NCBI GenBank assembly: GCA_963725645.1
Contig: CAVRZD010000006.1
Coordinates: 1,302,001-1,366,000, forward strand
Direction of reading: 5' to 3'
Source: JALYZC01 sp963725645
GTDB lineage: Bacteria; Actinomycetota; Thermoleophilia; Solirubrobacterales; Solirubrobacteraceae
Length of the DNA: 64,000 nt
Part shown: positions 26,988-34,987 of the stretch, in pieces
Numbering within the stretch: the first letter of the stretch is position 1
Layout of the letters: every line of letters begins with the position of its first letter
Notes under the pieces: generated by a model
What the model saw: only the letters and a program-made list of their open reading frames with translations
Database searches by the model: none
Told to the model about the DNA's origin: nothing
Program-made: the position numbers and the translations under genes

Positions 26988-28502
26988 CTAGCTCGCCGGC
27001 TCGAGCGCGATCAGGGCGATCTTCGGGTCGCCGTGGCGGCGGACGACGCCGAACACGATCGTGCCGCCGAGCGAGGGGCGGCCGCCGCGCGTGACGGTGT
27101 AGCGCCCGCTTGCGCGGCCGGCGTCGCCGCCGGAGACCTGCAGATCGGACAGGCGGTAGCTGCCGACCGAGCGGTCGGCGAACTGGCGGCGGTAGACCGA
27201 GACCACGGCCGAGCGTCCCCGCTCCACGTCGCCGGGCGCGACGCGCCGCACGTCCGGCGTCACCGTGCGACCGAGCGCGGCCGGGTCCTCGCGGCTGTAG
27301 GCGCGCGCGAAGGCCGCGGTCGCCGACCGGACCTCGGCGGCGGTGAGTGGCCCGCTCGGGGTGCCGTCGCCGACGGACAGAGCGACCACCGCACCGGCGC
27401 CGGCGGCGACGACGATCGCGCCGGCGAGCACCGCGAGCACCCGGCGCCGCCGCCGGCGCCGGTGGAGCCTGACGGTCGGCGCTGCCGCGGGCGGCGGGGG
27501 CGGCGCCGGGGCCGCCGCGGGCGGCCGTGCGGGCACCGCCTCGGGGCCCACCATGTGCCGCGTCGGCGCCGCGGCCGTCGGGGGCTCGGGCGCCGGGACG
27601 GGCGGTGGGAGCGGCGGCGGCGCGGCGGGTCCGCGGGCCACGCTCTGCTCCACCTCGGTCACGCGCTCGCCGCGGGCCGCGGCCAGCACGGCGCGGCCGA
27701 GATCGCCGGCGGAGGGATAGCGGTCGACCGGGCGCTTGGCCAGCGCGCGGGCGACGACGGCGTCGAACTCGCGCGGCACCCCGGCCGTGTCCGATGGCCG
27801 CGGCGGCGCATCTTGCAGGTGCGCCGTGATCGTCGCCGGGACGGTGTCGCGCCGGAAGGGCGGGGCGCCGGTCAGCGCGGTGAAGAGCACGCAGCCGAGC
27901 GCGTACACGTCGGTGCGCGCGTCGGTCTCGCCGCCCTCGAGGTGCTCAGGCGCCATGTAGTCCACGGTCCCGACCCAGCTGTCGCTGTCGGTCAGACGGG
28001 TCTCGGAGTCGACCACGCGCGTGATGCCGAAGTCGCTGAGGTACACGTGCCCGCCGCCGGCGATCAGGATGTTCGCCGGCTTGACGTCGCGGTGGACCAG
28101 GCCCGCCTCGTGGGCGGCGTCGAGGCCGGCGCCGACCTGCGCGACGACGTCGGCGGCGCGGCCGGGGGCCATGCGCCCGTCGCGCTCGAGCAGGGAGCGC
28201 AGGTCGGTCCCGGCCACGTAGCGCATGACGAGGTAGAGGCGGCCGGCCTCCTCGCCCGCCGCGTAGACGGGGATCACGTTCGGGTGGTCGATCGCCGCGG
28301 TCAGACGCGACTCGCGCTCGAAGCGCTCGCGGAAGGCAGGTTCGGCCGCGCGGTCCGCGGCGATCAGCTTCACCGCCACCGGCCGCTCCAGCCGCAGCTC
28401 CGTCGCCCTGTAGATGACCCCCATGCCGCCCCGGCCGGCGACCGCCTCGATGCGGCAGCCGGCGATCGTCGTTCCAGGGGTGAAGTCGGTCACGGTCGCC
28501 AT
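26988..28502 (-). CDS. Membrane serine/threonine protein kinase with external SnoaL/NTF2-like domain
   Basis: 504 residues. Kinase domain about 10-275: GRGGMGVIYRA, AVKLIAAD, VHRDVKPANILI, LSDFGITR, VGTVDYMAPE. A proline/alanine-rich linker (about 290-370) is followed by a basic stretch, one transmembrane helix (AVLAGAIVVAAGAGAVVALSV) and about 110 external residues predicted as an alpha+beta cone resembling NTF2/SnoaL domains (VRSATAAFARAYSREDPAAL). The external domain may bind a ligand. The gene starts two bases after the stop of ccmH on the same strand. Confidence 0.9.
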   Translation of the reverse strand: MATVTDFTPGTTIAGCRIEAVAGRGGMGVIYRATELRLERPVAVKLIAADRAAEPAFRERFERESRLTAAIDHPNVIPVYAAGEEAGRLYLVMRYVAGTDLRSLLERDGRMAPGRAADVVAQVGAGLDAAHEAGLVHRDVKPANILIAGGGHVYLSDFGITRVVDSETRLTDSDSWVGTVDYMAPEHLEGGETDARTDVYALGCVLFTALTGAPPFRRDTVPATITAHLQDAPPRPSDTAGVPREFDAVVARALAKRPVDRYPSAGDLGRAVLAAARGERVTEVEQSVARGPAAPPPLPPPVPAPEPPTAAAPTRHMVGPEAVPARPPAAAPAPPPPPAAAPTVRLHRRRRRRRVLAVLAGAIVVAAGAGAVVALSVGDGTPSGPLTAAEVRSATAAFARAYSREDPAALGRTVTPDVRRVAPGDVERGRSAVVSVYRRQFADRSVGSYRLSDLQVSGGDAGRASGRYTVTRGGRPSLGGTIVFGVVRRHGDPKIALIALEPAS

Positions 28503-28504
28503 GC

Positions 28505-28969
28505 TCAGCCGTCGAACCGCGCCAGGTCCGAGTCGAGACGGCGCGCGTCCGACGGGTCGAGGTCGGGCACGTCCGCCGCGACCGACGGTCGGCGCCGGCG
28601 CCAGCGCAGCGCGAGCACCACGATCGCCAGCAGGCCGACGACGCCGAGGGCGATCGGCACGAGGTACGCAAAGAGGTCGAAACCACCTGACTTCGGGAGC
28701 GCCAGCACGTTGGGCCCGAACTCCTGCACCAGGCGGTGCTTGATCTGCTCCTTCGTGTAGCCCTGCTCGATCAGCCGCCGGATCAGCGCTCGCTCGTCGT
28801 TGGCCAGCGGCGCGTCGGTGGCGAGGTTCAACGGCGTCCCGCAGACGGGGCACATCACCTCGTCCTCGACGTCGTTCAGGGTGGTGCGCGGCGCCGCCGC
28901 GCCGGCCGCCGGAGCGAGCACGGACAGCGCGAGCAGGCCGACCAGCAGGAGGCGGGCGAATCGAGCCAC
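28505..28969 (-). CDS. ccmH: Cytochrome c-type biogenesis protein CcmH/CcdA-partner (heme lyase subunit)
   Basis: 154 residues. Signal or anchor 1-24, then the CcmH/NrfF/CycL domain (about 30-95): VMCPVCGTPLNL holds the redox CxxC pair, and IRRLIEQGYTKEQI and QEFGPNVLALP are family hallmarks. A second hydrophobic segment (YLVPIALGVVGLLAIVVLAL) leaves a short charged tail inside. CcmH reduces the apocytochrome CxxCH cysteines before heme attachment. Its partners ccmE and ccmF lie 6 kb away on the other strand rather than in one operon. It is coupled to the downstream kinase gene with a two-base gap. Confidence 0.9.
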   Translation of the reverse strand: MARFARLLLVGLLALSVLAPAAGAAAPRTTLNDVEDEVMCPVCGTPLNLATDAPLANDERALIRRLIEQGYTKEQIKHRLVQEFGPNVLALPKSGGFDLFAYLVPIALGVVGLLAIVVLALRWRRRRPSVAADVPDLDPSDARRLDSDLARFDG

Positions 28970-28985
28970 CCCCGAAGGGTAGAAG

Positions 28986-29819
28986 TCAGCGCGCCAGGAC
29001 GGTCCCGTTGCGCGAGTTGCAGACGTAACCCGTGACGCGGCGGATCGACCTCGGCACCGCCCGGCAGCGGTTCCTGGTCCGCAGGCTGAAGCTCGCGCTG
29101 TACTGCTCGCTGGTGGCCCAGGACTGCTGCGTGTCGCTCGAGGTGACCGAGCCCGTCCGCGTGGTCGGGCTCCGGCGCACGGTGAACGAGCCCAGGCTGC
29201 CGGGTCGCAGGAAGCGCCTGTTCCCGGGCCAGGCCACCCGTGACTTCACCACGTCCTCGGCGTTCGGGAACCTGCAGTTGGAGCCCACGGGGTAGAGCTG
29301 GTCGACCGCGTTGGCGAGGGCGCCCGGGGTGCCGTCCCGCATGACGTCGAGCTCGAGCACGTGATTGCGCACCCGGACCGGGATCCGCGGGATGGTGACG
29401 GTGCGCGTGCCGCAGGCGTGCGGCGGCGCTGCCCCGCAGGGCCTGCCGGTGTCGGACGGGTTCATCGTGGTGTCGTCCGCGCGGGTGACCGTGAGCACCA
29501 GCGGGACGTCGGCCTCCAGCTCGTAGAAGTCGGCACGTGGCGAATGCAGGCGATCGACGGAGAACACGCGCGCCCGCGTCCACCCGGCGGTGCGGAAGGT
29601 GACCGTCTGCGAGCCGGAGCCCGCGAACTCGCAGAAGACCGTGTTCTCGGTGATCCGCCAGTGCTTCTGCATCACGCCTGAGACCTTGAGCTCGAAGGGC
29701 ACGCCGAAGCGGGGACCGGGGTACGTCACGCGGCCGCCCGCCGCCGCGGGCAGCGCCGCCGCTGCGATCAGCGCGACGAGCAGCGCCGCGCCCCCTGCCG
29801 ACCTCCGGAAAACGCCCAC
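28986..29819 (-). CDS. Secreted protein of unknown function
   Basis: 277 residues from GTG 29819. Signal peptide 1-30 (basic start FRRSAGG, hydrophobic LLVALIAAAALPAAAGG). The mature protein is beta-rich, with about six cysteines including VFCEFAGSGS, RPCGAAPPHACG, SNCRF and RNRCRAVPR, probably in disulfides. I do not recognise a family. It lies upstream of ccmH with a 16-base gap and may be co-transcribed. The start was placed at the first codon that yields a signal peptide; the frame stays open upstream through the tRNA-Gly region, which cannot be coding. Confidence 0.6.
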   Translation of the reverse strand: MGVFRRSAGGAALLVALIAAAALPAAAGGRVTYPGPRFGVPFELKVSGVMQKHWRITENTVFCEFAGSGSQTVTFRTAGWTRARVFSVDRLHSPRADFYELEADVPLVLTVTRADDTTMNPSDTGRPCGAAPPHACGTRTVTIPRIPVRVRNHVLELDVMRDGTPGALANAVDQLYPVGSNCRFPNAEDVVKSRVAWPGNRRFLRPGSLGSFTVRRSPTTRTGSVTSSDTQQSWATSEQYSASFSLRTRNRCRAVPRSIRRVTGYVCNSRNGTVLAR

Positions 29820-29887
29820 GACGGCAGCCTGACAGATCCGCCCGCGCTCCGGTTCAGCAGCCCCCGCCGGGTAGAATCCGGCGCCTC

Positions 29888-29960
29888 GCGGACGTAGCTC
29901 AGCTGGTAGAGCGCGAGCTTCCCAAGCTCGAGGTCGCGGGTTCGAGACCCGTCGTCCGCT
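29888..29960 (+). tRNA. tRNA-Gly (anticodon CCC)
   Basis: A 73-base cloverleaf: acceptor GCGGACG pairs with CGTCCGC, D-loop AGCTCAGCTGGTAGAGC, anticodon stem CGAGC/GCTCG around TTCCCAA giving anticodon CCC, and T-arm GGGTTCGAGACCC. Discriminator base T. CCA is not encoded. It reads glycine GGG codons. Confidence 0.95.
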
Positions 29961-29971
29961 TCGCGAAGCCG

Positions 29972-30178
29972 CTAGGCCGCGGACGGCTTGCCCGGCGGCG
30001 AAGGTGGAGGAGGCGGCACGCTGTCCTGCGACCGCTTGCGCTCGCGGCGACGCAGCCGATCGGCGAAGTCCTCCGCGCGGCGCTGGCGCAGGCGCTCGGC
30101 CTCCTCGTCGAAGTGGGCGTCCCAGGGCGGCGGCCTTCCCTCGAGCTCCCACCAGGGCTTCTCCTCGTGCGTCGGCAT
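29972..30178 (-). CDS. Small hypothetical protein
   Basis: 68 residues from ATG 30178, highly charged: EEKPWWELEGRPPPWD, then an arginine/glutamate-rich helix (about 23-48) and a proline run (VPPPPPSPPGK). No family recognised. GAGAAG seven bases upstream could act as a ribosome site. The charged helix and the tryptophan-rich start look like real coding sequence rather than a shadow, but with a length of 68 I am only moderately sure. Confidence 0.45.
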   Translation of the reverse strand: MPTHEEKPWWELEGRPPPWDAHFDEEAERLRQRRAEDFADRLRRRERKRSQDSVPPPPPSPPGKPSAA

Positions 30179-30290
30179 GCTTCTCGGCGGATATCGACCA
30201 TCGCCGACGACACGCCAAGCCGGTGCCGGGCCCGGTGGACGCGTCTACGTCCGACGTGGGGCTACGACCGCTGCGGTTGCGGTGCGGCTC

Positions 30291-30587
30291 TTACTGCTTG
30301 GTCGCGTTGACGAACTTGACCGTGCCGTTGTTGTCCGTCATCTGGAAGGTGATCTTGAACTTCTGGCCGTTGGCCAGGACGGCCGTGCAGCTGAACGTCT
30401 TGCCCTTCTTGACGCCGACGTCGGACGGGCACTTGACCGACTTCGCGCTTCCGCCGTTGGTGCTGACGACCTGCTTGGTGAAGCCCTCGGCCTTGCCCTG
30501 GTCGATGACCTTGCTCCCGCAGCCCGTGAGCGCGAGCGCGCCCACACCAACGACGGCGGGCAAGGCGACGCGAGTGTGACGCACCAT
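30291..30587 (-). CDS. DUF4333 lipoprotein
   Basis: 98 residues. Signal peptide with lipobox LTGC near residue 22, then the DUF4333 domain (about 35-95) containing KSVKCPSDVGVKKGKTFSC, in which two cysteines flank a glycine-lysine turn, and a final beta strand DNNGTVKFVN. The family is external, found in actinobacteria and of unknown function. A GAGGAGCAG ribosome site precedes ATG 30587. A second DUF4333 protein is encoded behind lexA at 62098-62403. Confidence 0.88.
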   Translation of the reverse strand: MVRHTRVALPAVVGVGALALTGCGSKVIDQGKAEGFTKQVVSTNGGSAKSVKCPSDVGVKKGKTFSCTAVLANGQKFKITFQMTDNNGTVKFVNATKQ

Positions 30588-30632
30588 CCCTGCTCCTCTC
30601 TTGATCGCAGTACCTCCAGTGCCGCGAGCACT

Positions 30633-31283
30633 CTAGTCGAGCATGCCCCGGCGCATCGCGGCGGCGACGGCGGCCGCGCGATCGGAGACGCCCAGCTTCT
30701 CGTACAGATGCTGGAGGTGGGTGCGTACGGTGGCGGGGCTGAGCCCGAGGCGCTTGGCGATGTCCGGCGCGAGCTCGCCTGCCGCGATCAGCTCGAGGAT
30801 CTCCTGCTCGCGCGGTGAGAGCAGCGGCGCGTCCGCCTGCGCCCTGGTGCGCAGCTGGCCGGCCAGCTCGGTCTGGACCTCGGGGGCCAGCACGGTCTCG
30901 CCGCGCGCGACCGCGACGAGGCGATCGCAGATCTCGCTGCCGGACGCGGACTTGACCAGGAAGCCGGCGGCGCCCGCGGTGACCGCGCGGTACACGGCAT
31001 CCGGGTCCGGGTAGCCGCTCAGCAGCACGATGCGGGTCGGCAGCTCCTCGCTCGCCGCCGCCTCGAGCACCTCGATGCCGCCGAGCTTGGGCATGCGCAC
31101 GTCCAGCAGCGCGATGTCGGGCCGCAGCTCGCGGATCGCGTCCAGCGCGGTCTCGCCGTCGGCGTGTTCGCCGGCGAGCGTGAGCTCCGCACGCTGCTCG
31201 ACGGCGTGCACGACGCCGCGGCGGAAGAGCGGATGGTCGTCGGCGACGAGCACGTGGACCACCGCGTCCTCGCGGCCGCTCAC
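30633..31283 (-). CDS. NarL/FixJ-type response regulator
   Basis: 216 residues from GTG 31283. Receiver domain about 8-125 with the acidic pair VADDH, phospho-acceptor LLDVRMP, LLSGY and the lysine in FLVKSA; LuxR-type helix-turn-helix about 150-212 with LSPREQEILELIAAG and GLSPATVRTHLQHLYEKLGV. All signalling residues are present. The start overlaps the pfkA stop, so it is likely co-transcribed with pfkA. No histidine kinase is encoded next to it. Confidence 0.93.
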   Translation of the reverse strand: MSGREDAVVHVLVADDHPLFRRGVVHAVEQRAELTLAGEHADGETALDAIRELRPDIALLDVRMPKLGGIEVLEAAASEELPTRIVLLSGYPDPDAVYRAVTAGAAGFLVKSASGSEICDRLVAVARGETVLAPEVQTELAGQLRTRAQADAPLLSPREQEILELIAAGELAPDIAKRLGLSPATVRTHLQHLYEKLGVSDRAAAVAAAMRRGMLD

Positions 31284-32309
31284 GCGAAGAAGACCTCGGC
31301 CGTCTCGTAGAGCTTGGGATCCAGGAGCTTGGGCTCGGCAAGCGCCTGCTCGAGCGGGACCTCGACGATGTCCGGGCCGTGCAGCGCGACCATGTTGTCG
31401 AAGTGGCCGGCGGCCACGGCGTCGATCGCCGCGACGCCGAAGCGCGTCGCGAGCACGCGGTCATAGGCCGTCGGCGTCCCACCCCGCTGGACGTGGCCGA
31501 GGATCGTCATCCGCGTCTCGTAGCCGGTGCGCTGTCTCGATCTCCTTCTCCAGGGTGACCGCGATGCCCCCGAGCCGCGGGTGGCCGAACGCGTCGGTCT
31601 CCTGCGGGCCGTCCGTCACCCCGCCGACCGGCTGCGCGCCCTCGGCGACGACGATGATCGAGAACAGGCGGCCGGTGGCGTGCCGGCGGCGGATCCGCGC
31701 GCACACCTCGTCGAGGTCGAACGGCCGCTCGGGCACGAGGATCGCGTCGGCGCCGCCGGACATGCCGCTGTAGGTGGCGATCCATCCGGCGCTGCGCCCC
31801 ATCACCTCCACGACGATGACGCGGTTGTGGGACTCCGCCGTGGTGTGCAGGCGGTCGATGGCGTCGCTCGCGATCTGCACGGCCGTGTTGAACCCGAAGG
31901 TGAAGTCGGTGCCCCCGAGGTCGTTGTCGATCGTCTTGGGGACGCCGACGACGTCGACGCCGTCGCCCTTCAGCCGGTGCGCGACGCCGAGCGTGTCCTC
32001 GCCGCCGACCGCCACGACCGCGTCGACGCCGGCGTCGCTCAGCGCCGCGCGCGCCCGCTCGCCGCCGCCCTCGTCCGCGTAGGGATTGGTGCGCGAGGTC
32101 CCCAGGATCGTGCCGCCGCGGTGGAGGATCCCGGCCGTGTTGTCGTGGGTCAGCTCGAAGAAGTCACCGGCCAGCACGCCAGCCCAGCCGTTGCGAAAGC
32201 CGGCGATCTCGAAGCCGTGCTCGTTGATGCCACGGCGGACGACGGCGCGGATCACCGCGTTGAGCCCCGGGCAGTCGCCGCCGCCGGTCAGGATGCCGAT
32301 GCGTGCCAT
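31280..32309 (-). CDS. pfkA: 6-phosphofructokinase (signature of the PPi-type), one +1 frame break near 31529-31533
   Basis: Phosphorylates fructose-6-phosphate. GILTGGGDCPGLNAVIR, PKTIDNDLGGTDFTFGF, MGRSAGWIA and, after the break, LGHVQRGGTPTAYDRVLA are family motifs. At the donor site the protein reads GGEDT and PKTIDND, i.e. an aspartate and a lysine where ATP-dependent E. coli PfkA has glycines; that combination is known from PPi-dependent enzymes. One extra base near 31529-31533 splits the last 75 residues into another frame; removing it gives about 342 residues. The start ATG 32309 has TAGATT six bases upstream on the minus strand, again leaderless-like. Confidence 0.92.
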
Positions 32310-32488
32310 GTGCCCAATCTATTCCACGGCGGGGTGCCGACGCAGAGCATTGTGCAGGCGGCAATCCATGGTGGGTTTTGCACGGCATTGAGTAGGTTTA
32401 CCGACGTGATCGGGCGAAATGCCCTGCTCCGTCGGACTATCCTCGTCGCGGCCCCCCCAAATCGGCTGCCTGAGAAAGGACTCTCCCC

Positions 32489-32767
32489 ATGCTGCACCGC
32501 CTCATCCTGCTGTCGCTCGCACTTGCCGTGCTCGCCATCCCGGCCGCACCGGCCGCCGCCGCCTCCACCACCGATGGCTATGCGACGCCGGCGGGCGTGT
32601 CGCAGACCCAGGTCTCGGACGGAACCCGGACCACGAGCTCGACTTCCGGCTCGACCCTTCCCTTCACCGGCCTCGACCTCGGGCTGATGCTCGTGGGCGG
32701 CGCGGTGCTGCTCGGCGGGGGGCTGGTGCTCAAGCGGTTCACGGACCGGGCGCCCGAGCGGGACTAG
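32489..32767 (+). CDS. Small cell-wall-sorted protein with LPFTG motif
   Basis: 92 residues. Signal peptide 1-25 (ending APAAAA), a serine/threonine-rich mature part of only about 30 residues, then LPFTG (about residue 57), a hydrophobic segment (LGLMLVGGAVLLGGGLVL) and the basic tail KRFTDR. This is a complete sortase-sorting signal, so the mature peptide of about 30 residues should be attached to the cell wall. AAAGGA eight bases upstream is a good ribosome site. No sortase gene is in the window. It ends ten bases before an inverted repeat flanking the IS1595-type element. Confidence 0.8.
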   Translation: MLHRLILLSLALAVLAIPAAPAAAASTTDGYATPAGVSQTQVSDGTRTTSSTSGSTLPFTGLDLGLMLVGGAVLLGGGLVLKRFTDRAPERD

Positions 32768-32776
32768 CGCTCGGCC

Positions 32777-32822
32777 AGAGGCCGTTTCAGAACCCCCCGG
32801 CGCAGTCTGGCGGGGGCGGATC
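32777..32822. repeat. Left arm of imperfect inverted repeat outside the IS1595-type element
   Basis: 46 bases whose reverse complement matches 33914-33960 with one gap and about a dozen mismatches; the best conserved core is GAAAC flanked by GTTC and GCC. The arms lie outside the terminal repeats of the insertion sequence and touch the 3' ends of the two convergent genes (LPFTG protein, CAP protein). Confidence 0.5.
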
Positions 32823-32864
32823 TGCACGGACCACCGGCTTCGCCGGTGCCCTGGGTCCTCGGTC

Positions 32865-33890
32865 GGTGCAATGGCGCTGCCTGTGAGTATCCGGTTCCGT
32901 CAGGTGCTGAGCCTAAGGTCGTCTCATGGGGCGGCCAGACTTCCCGCGCACGATTGTGGAGTTCCAGGAGCGTTTTGGCGATGAGGCGGCCTGCCTTGAG
33001 TACCTGGCGGCCTCCCGCTGGCCGGTGGGTTACCGCTGCCCGGCTTGCGGCGGCGATCGCGCCTGGGTACTGGAGCGGCGCCACCTGTGGGAGTGCGCCG
33101 GCTGCCATCACCAGGCTTCGGTCACGGCGGGGACGGTGATGCACGGCACCCGCACCCCGCTGCGGCTGTGGTTCTGGGCCGCCTACCTGGTCGCGACTCA
33201 CACCCCCGGGATCTCGGCCAAGCAGCTGCAGCGCCAGCTCGGGCTCACCCGCTATGAGACCGCCTGGCTCATGCTGCAGAAGCTGCGCCGGGCGATGGTG
33301 GCACCCGAGCGCACCCCGCTGCGGGACGAGGTCGAGGTCGACGAAGGCTTCGTGGGCGGCGTCGATCCCAGGCGCAGAGGCAGCCGAGACCGCATCGGAA
33401 AGCAGCTCGTGGCGGTTGCGGTTGAGGTGCGGGGCCGAGGCTCTGGACGGCTGCGGCTCGCCGCGCTCCCTGGCGCCTCGGGCGCATCGCTCGGCGGGTT
33501 CGTCTCGGCGAACATCGAGCCGGCGAGCATCGTCCACACCGATGGCTGGCGCGGCTATCGCCCACTCGCTGGCCTGGGCTACGACCACCGGCCCATCGCC
33601 CAGCTCTGGCGCACCGAGGAACGGCAGGCGATCCTCCCGCGCGCCGACCGCGCTCTCTCCAACCTCAAAACCTGGCTCCACGGCACCCACCGAAGCGCCT
33701 CAGCCAAGCACCTGCAGGTCTACCTCGACGAGTTCGTTTTCCGCCACAACCGCCGACGCACGCCAATGGCGGCCTTCCAAACACTGCTCGGGCTCGGGGC
33801 ACTGCGCCAGCCCACCACCTACCGCGAGATCACCGCTGATGACGCCGCAGCCTGAGCCAACCGGATACACACAGGCGCTGCCATTGCACC
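32865..33890 (+). mobile_element. IS1595-family insertion sequence
   Basis: 1,026 bases bounded by 32-base terminal inverted repeats at 32865-32896 and 33859-33890 that match at 28 of 32 positions, both beginning GGTGCAATGGC and ending GTATCCGGTT when read inward. A single transposase gene fills the element. I see no matching 8-base target duplication outside the repeats (CCTCGGTC on the left, CTCCCTGC on the right), so it may be old or the boundaries may extend to the outer inverted repeats. Confidence 0.8.
32926..33855 (+). CDS. IS1595 family transposase
   Basis: 309 residues. An N-terminal zinc ribbon (about 38-65: YRCPACGGD, WECAGCHHQ) followed by the ISXO2-like DDE domain: EVEVDEGFVGG with the first aspartate, VHTDGWRGY with the second, and FVFRHNRRR near the C-terminus. 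Intact frame. TAAGGT six bases before ATG 32926 could be its -10, making the message leaderless. It converges on no gene and ends three bases before the right terminal repeat. Confidence 0.92.
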   Translation: MGRPDFPRTIVEFQERFGDEAACLEYLAASRWPVGYRCPACGGDRAWVLERRHLWECAGCHHQASVTAGTVMHGTRTPLRLWFWAAYLVATHTPGISAKQLQRQLGLTRYETAWLMLQKLRRAMVAPERTPLRDEVEVDEGFVGGVDPRRRGSRDRIGKQLVAVAVEVRGRGSGRLRLAALPGASGASLGGFVSANIEPASIVHTDGWRGYRPLAGLGYDHRPIAQLWRTEERQAILPRADRALSNLKTWLHGTHRSASAKHLQVYLDEFVFRHNRRRTPMAAFQTLLGLGALRQPTTYREITADDAAA

Positions 33891-33913
33891 CTCCCTGCGT
33901 CCTTGCCCCGCTT

Positions 33914-33960
33914 GATCCGGCGCGCGCCAGTCGCACACGCGGAGTTCCGAAACAGCCGCT
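33914..33960. repeat. Right arm of imperfect inverted repeat outside the IS1595-type element
   Basis: 47 bases, reverse-complementary to 32777-32822 (see that entry). It ends on the stop codon of the CAP-domain gene. Together the two arms could be the halves of a former bidirectional terminator stem split by the insertion, or the true ends of a larger transposon. Confidence 0.5.
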
Positions 33961-34516
33961 AACCCCGCGTGCCGAAGTCCTGCGTGTAGGTCGCGCCGGC
34001 GAGCCCGGCGTCGTCCACCGGTACCCCGGCCACGACGCCGGTGCCGACCTCGCGGAACTGCCGACGCAGGATGTTCGCCCGGTGGCCCGGGCTGTGCATC
34101 CACGCATCGACGATCGCTGCCGGGGTGCCGAGCGGGCCGTCGCCCCACGCAATGTTCTCGCCGGCCATCCACGCGCGCGTGTGTCCCAGATAGCCGCTCG
34201 CCGTGACCCGGCTCGTCAGGGTCGAGCCCGCGGGGGAGGTGTGGTCGAAGTAGCCGTGGCGGACCATGTCGGCCGAATGCCGGGCGGCGGCGCGGTCGAG
34301 CAGGCGGTTGGCGCGCAGCGCGCGCAGGCCTCGTGCCGTCCGCTCGCGGTTGACGAGGCAGAGCACGGTTGCCCGCGCCGCCGCGACGTCGGCGACCGAC
34401 GGCACCTCGGTCGCGTTCGCGCAGCGGGCCGCCGCGGCCGGCGAGACGGCCGCTCCGAGCGCCACCGCGCCCGCGAGCGCGGCAAGGACCAGCCGGAGTC
34501 GACGAGAGCGCGCCAT
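33959..34516 (-). CDS. Secreted CAP (SCP/PR1-like) domain protein
   Basis: 185 residues from ATG 34516. Signal peptide 1-27 (LRLVLAALAGAVALGAAVSPAAAA). CAP domain about 45-180: LVNRERTARGLRALR, HSADMVRHGYFDHTSP, MAGENIAWG and AWMHSPGHRANIL are the typical cavity motifs with two histidines and a glutamate. Bacterial CAP proteins are external, and their activity is mostly unknown. Upstream ATGs at 34528 and 34567 exist but would spoil the signal peptide. It ends inside the outer inverted repeat next to the insertion sequence. Confidence 0.88.
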   Translation of the reverse strand: MARSRRLRLVLAALAGAVALGAAVSPAAAARCANATEVPSVADVAAARATVLCLVNRERTARGLRALRANRLLDRAAARHSADMVRHGYFDHTSPAGSTLTSRVTASGYLGHTRAWMAGENIAWGDGPLGTPAAIVDAWMHSPGHRANILRRQFREVGTGVVAGVPVDDAGLAGATYTQDFGTRG

Positions 34517-34595
34517 CCCAATTGGCATCGGGCGGGCGGGCTCGCCCCCTGAGGGCCTGGCGGCCAACGTGGCCGGATCTTCCCAGGCGAGCGGG

Positions 34596-34853
34596 CTACC
34601 AGGCCTGGGCGCTGCCGCAGCGTGGGCAGCTGACCGACGCCGACACCGGCGCCGGGAAGGCGTAGCCGCACTCGCAGGAGTACAGCGCGGTGTCCTCCGG
34701 GCCGCCGGAGGAGCGGGCCCGCAGCTCGTCGGCGCCCGAGCCGGACGGCGCGGCGGGAGCGACCGGCCGCGGGCGGGTGCGTGCTCCGGAGCCGGTGGGG
34801 CGGCGGCCGGCCGGCGCGGCGAGGCGCTGGGATCTGCGGAGGGAGACGCGCAT
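34596..34853 (-). CDS. Small C-terminal zinc-ribbon protein
   Basis: 85 residues from ATG 34853. The first 45 are arginine-, proline- and alanine-rich and look disordered; the last 30 form a zinc ribbon: YSCECGYAF and SCPRCGSAQ, two CxC/CxxC knuckles. No enzyme domain. It may bind nucleic acid or protein. It diverges from ccmE over 134 bases. Confidence 0.6.
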   Translation of the reverse strand: MRVSLRRSQRLAAPAGRRPTGSGARTRPRPVAPAAPSGSGADELRARSSGGPEDTALYSCECGYAFPAPVSASVSCPRCGSAQAW

Positions 34854-34987
34854 GGTCACTACCACAAACGCGGGTGGGCGCTCAGAGTTTCAGTCTTCCG
34901 GCGCGGATTCCTGCGCCCACGGCCCGGATTGCGGAGCGATGCAGCCGCCGGCGGGCGCGCCAAGGTGGTTTGGGATACTCCCGCCAG

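Noticed and set aside
29820..30218. An N-terminal extension of the secreted protein at 28986-29819 up to 30218
   Set aside because: The extended frame runs through the tRNA-Gly gene and is arginine-rich with no signal peptide; the GTG at 29819 gives a proper signal peptide.
31280..32309. Glycolysis-specific gene decay (pfkA, gap and pgk all broken)
   Set aside because: tpiA and gpmI in the same operon are intact, argS and rapZ are broken in the same way, and every break is a single base.
32857..33898. An 8-base target duplication flanking the IS1595-type element
   Set aside because: The flanks CCTCGGTC and CTCCCTGC differ at several positions; not a duplication.
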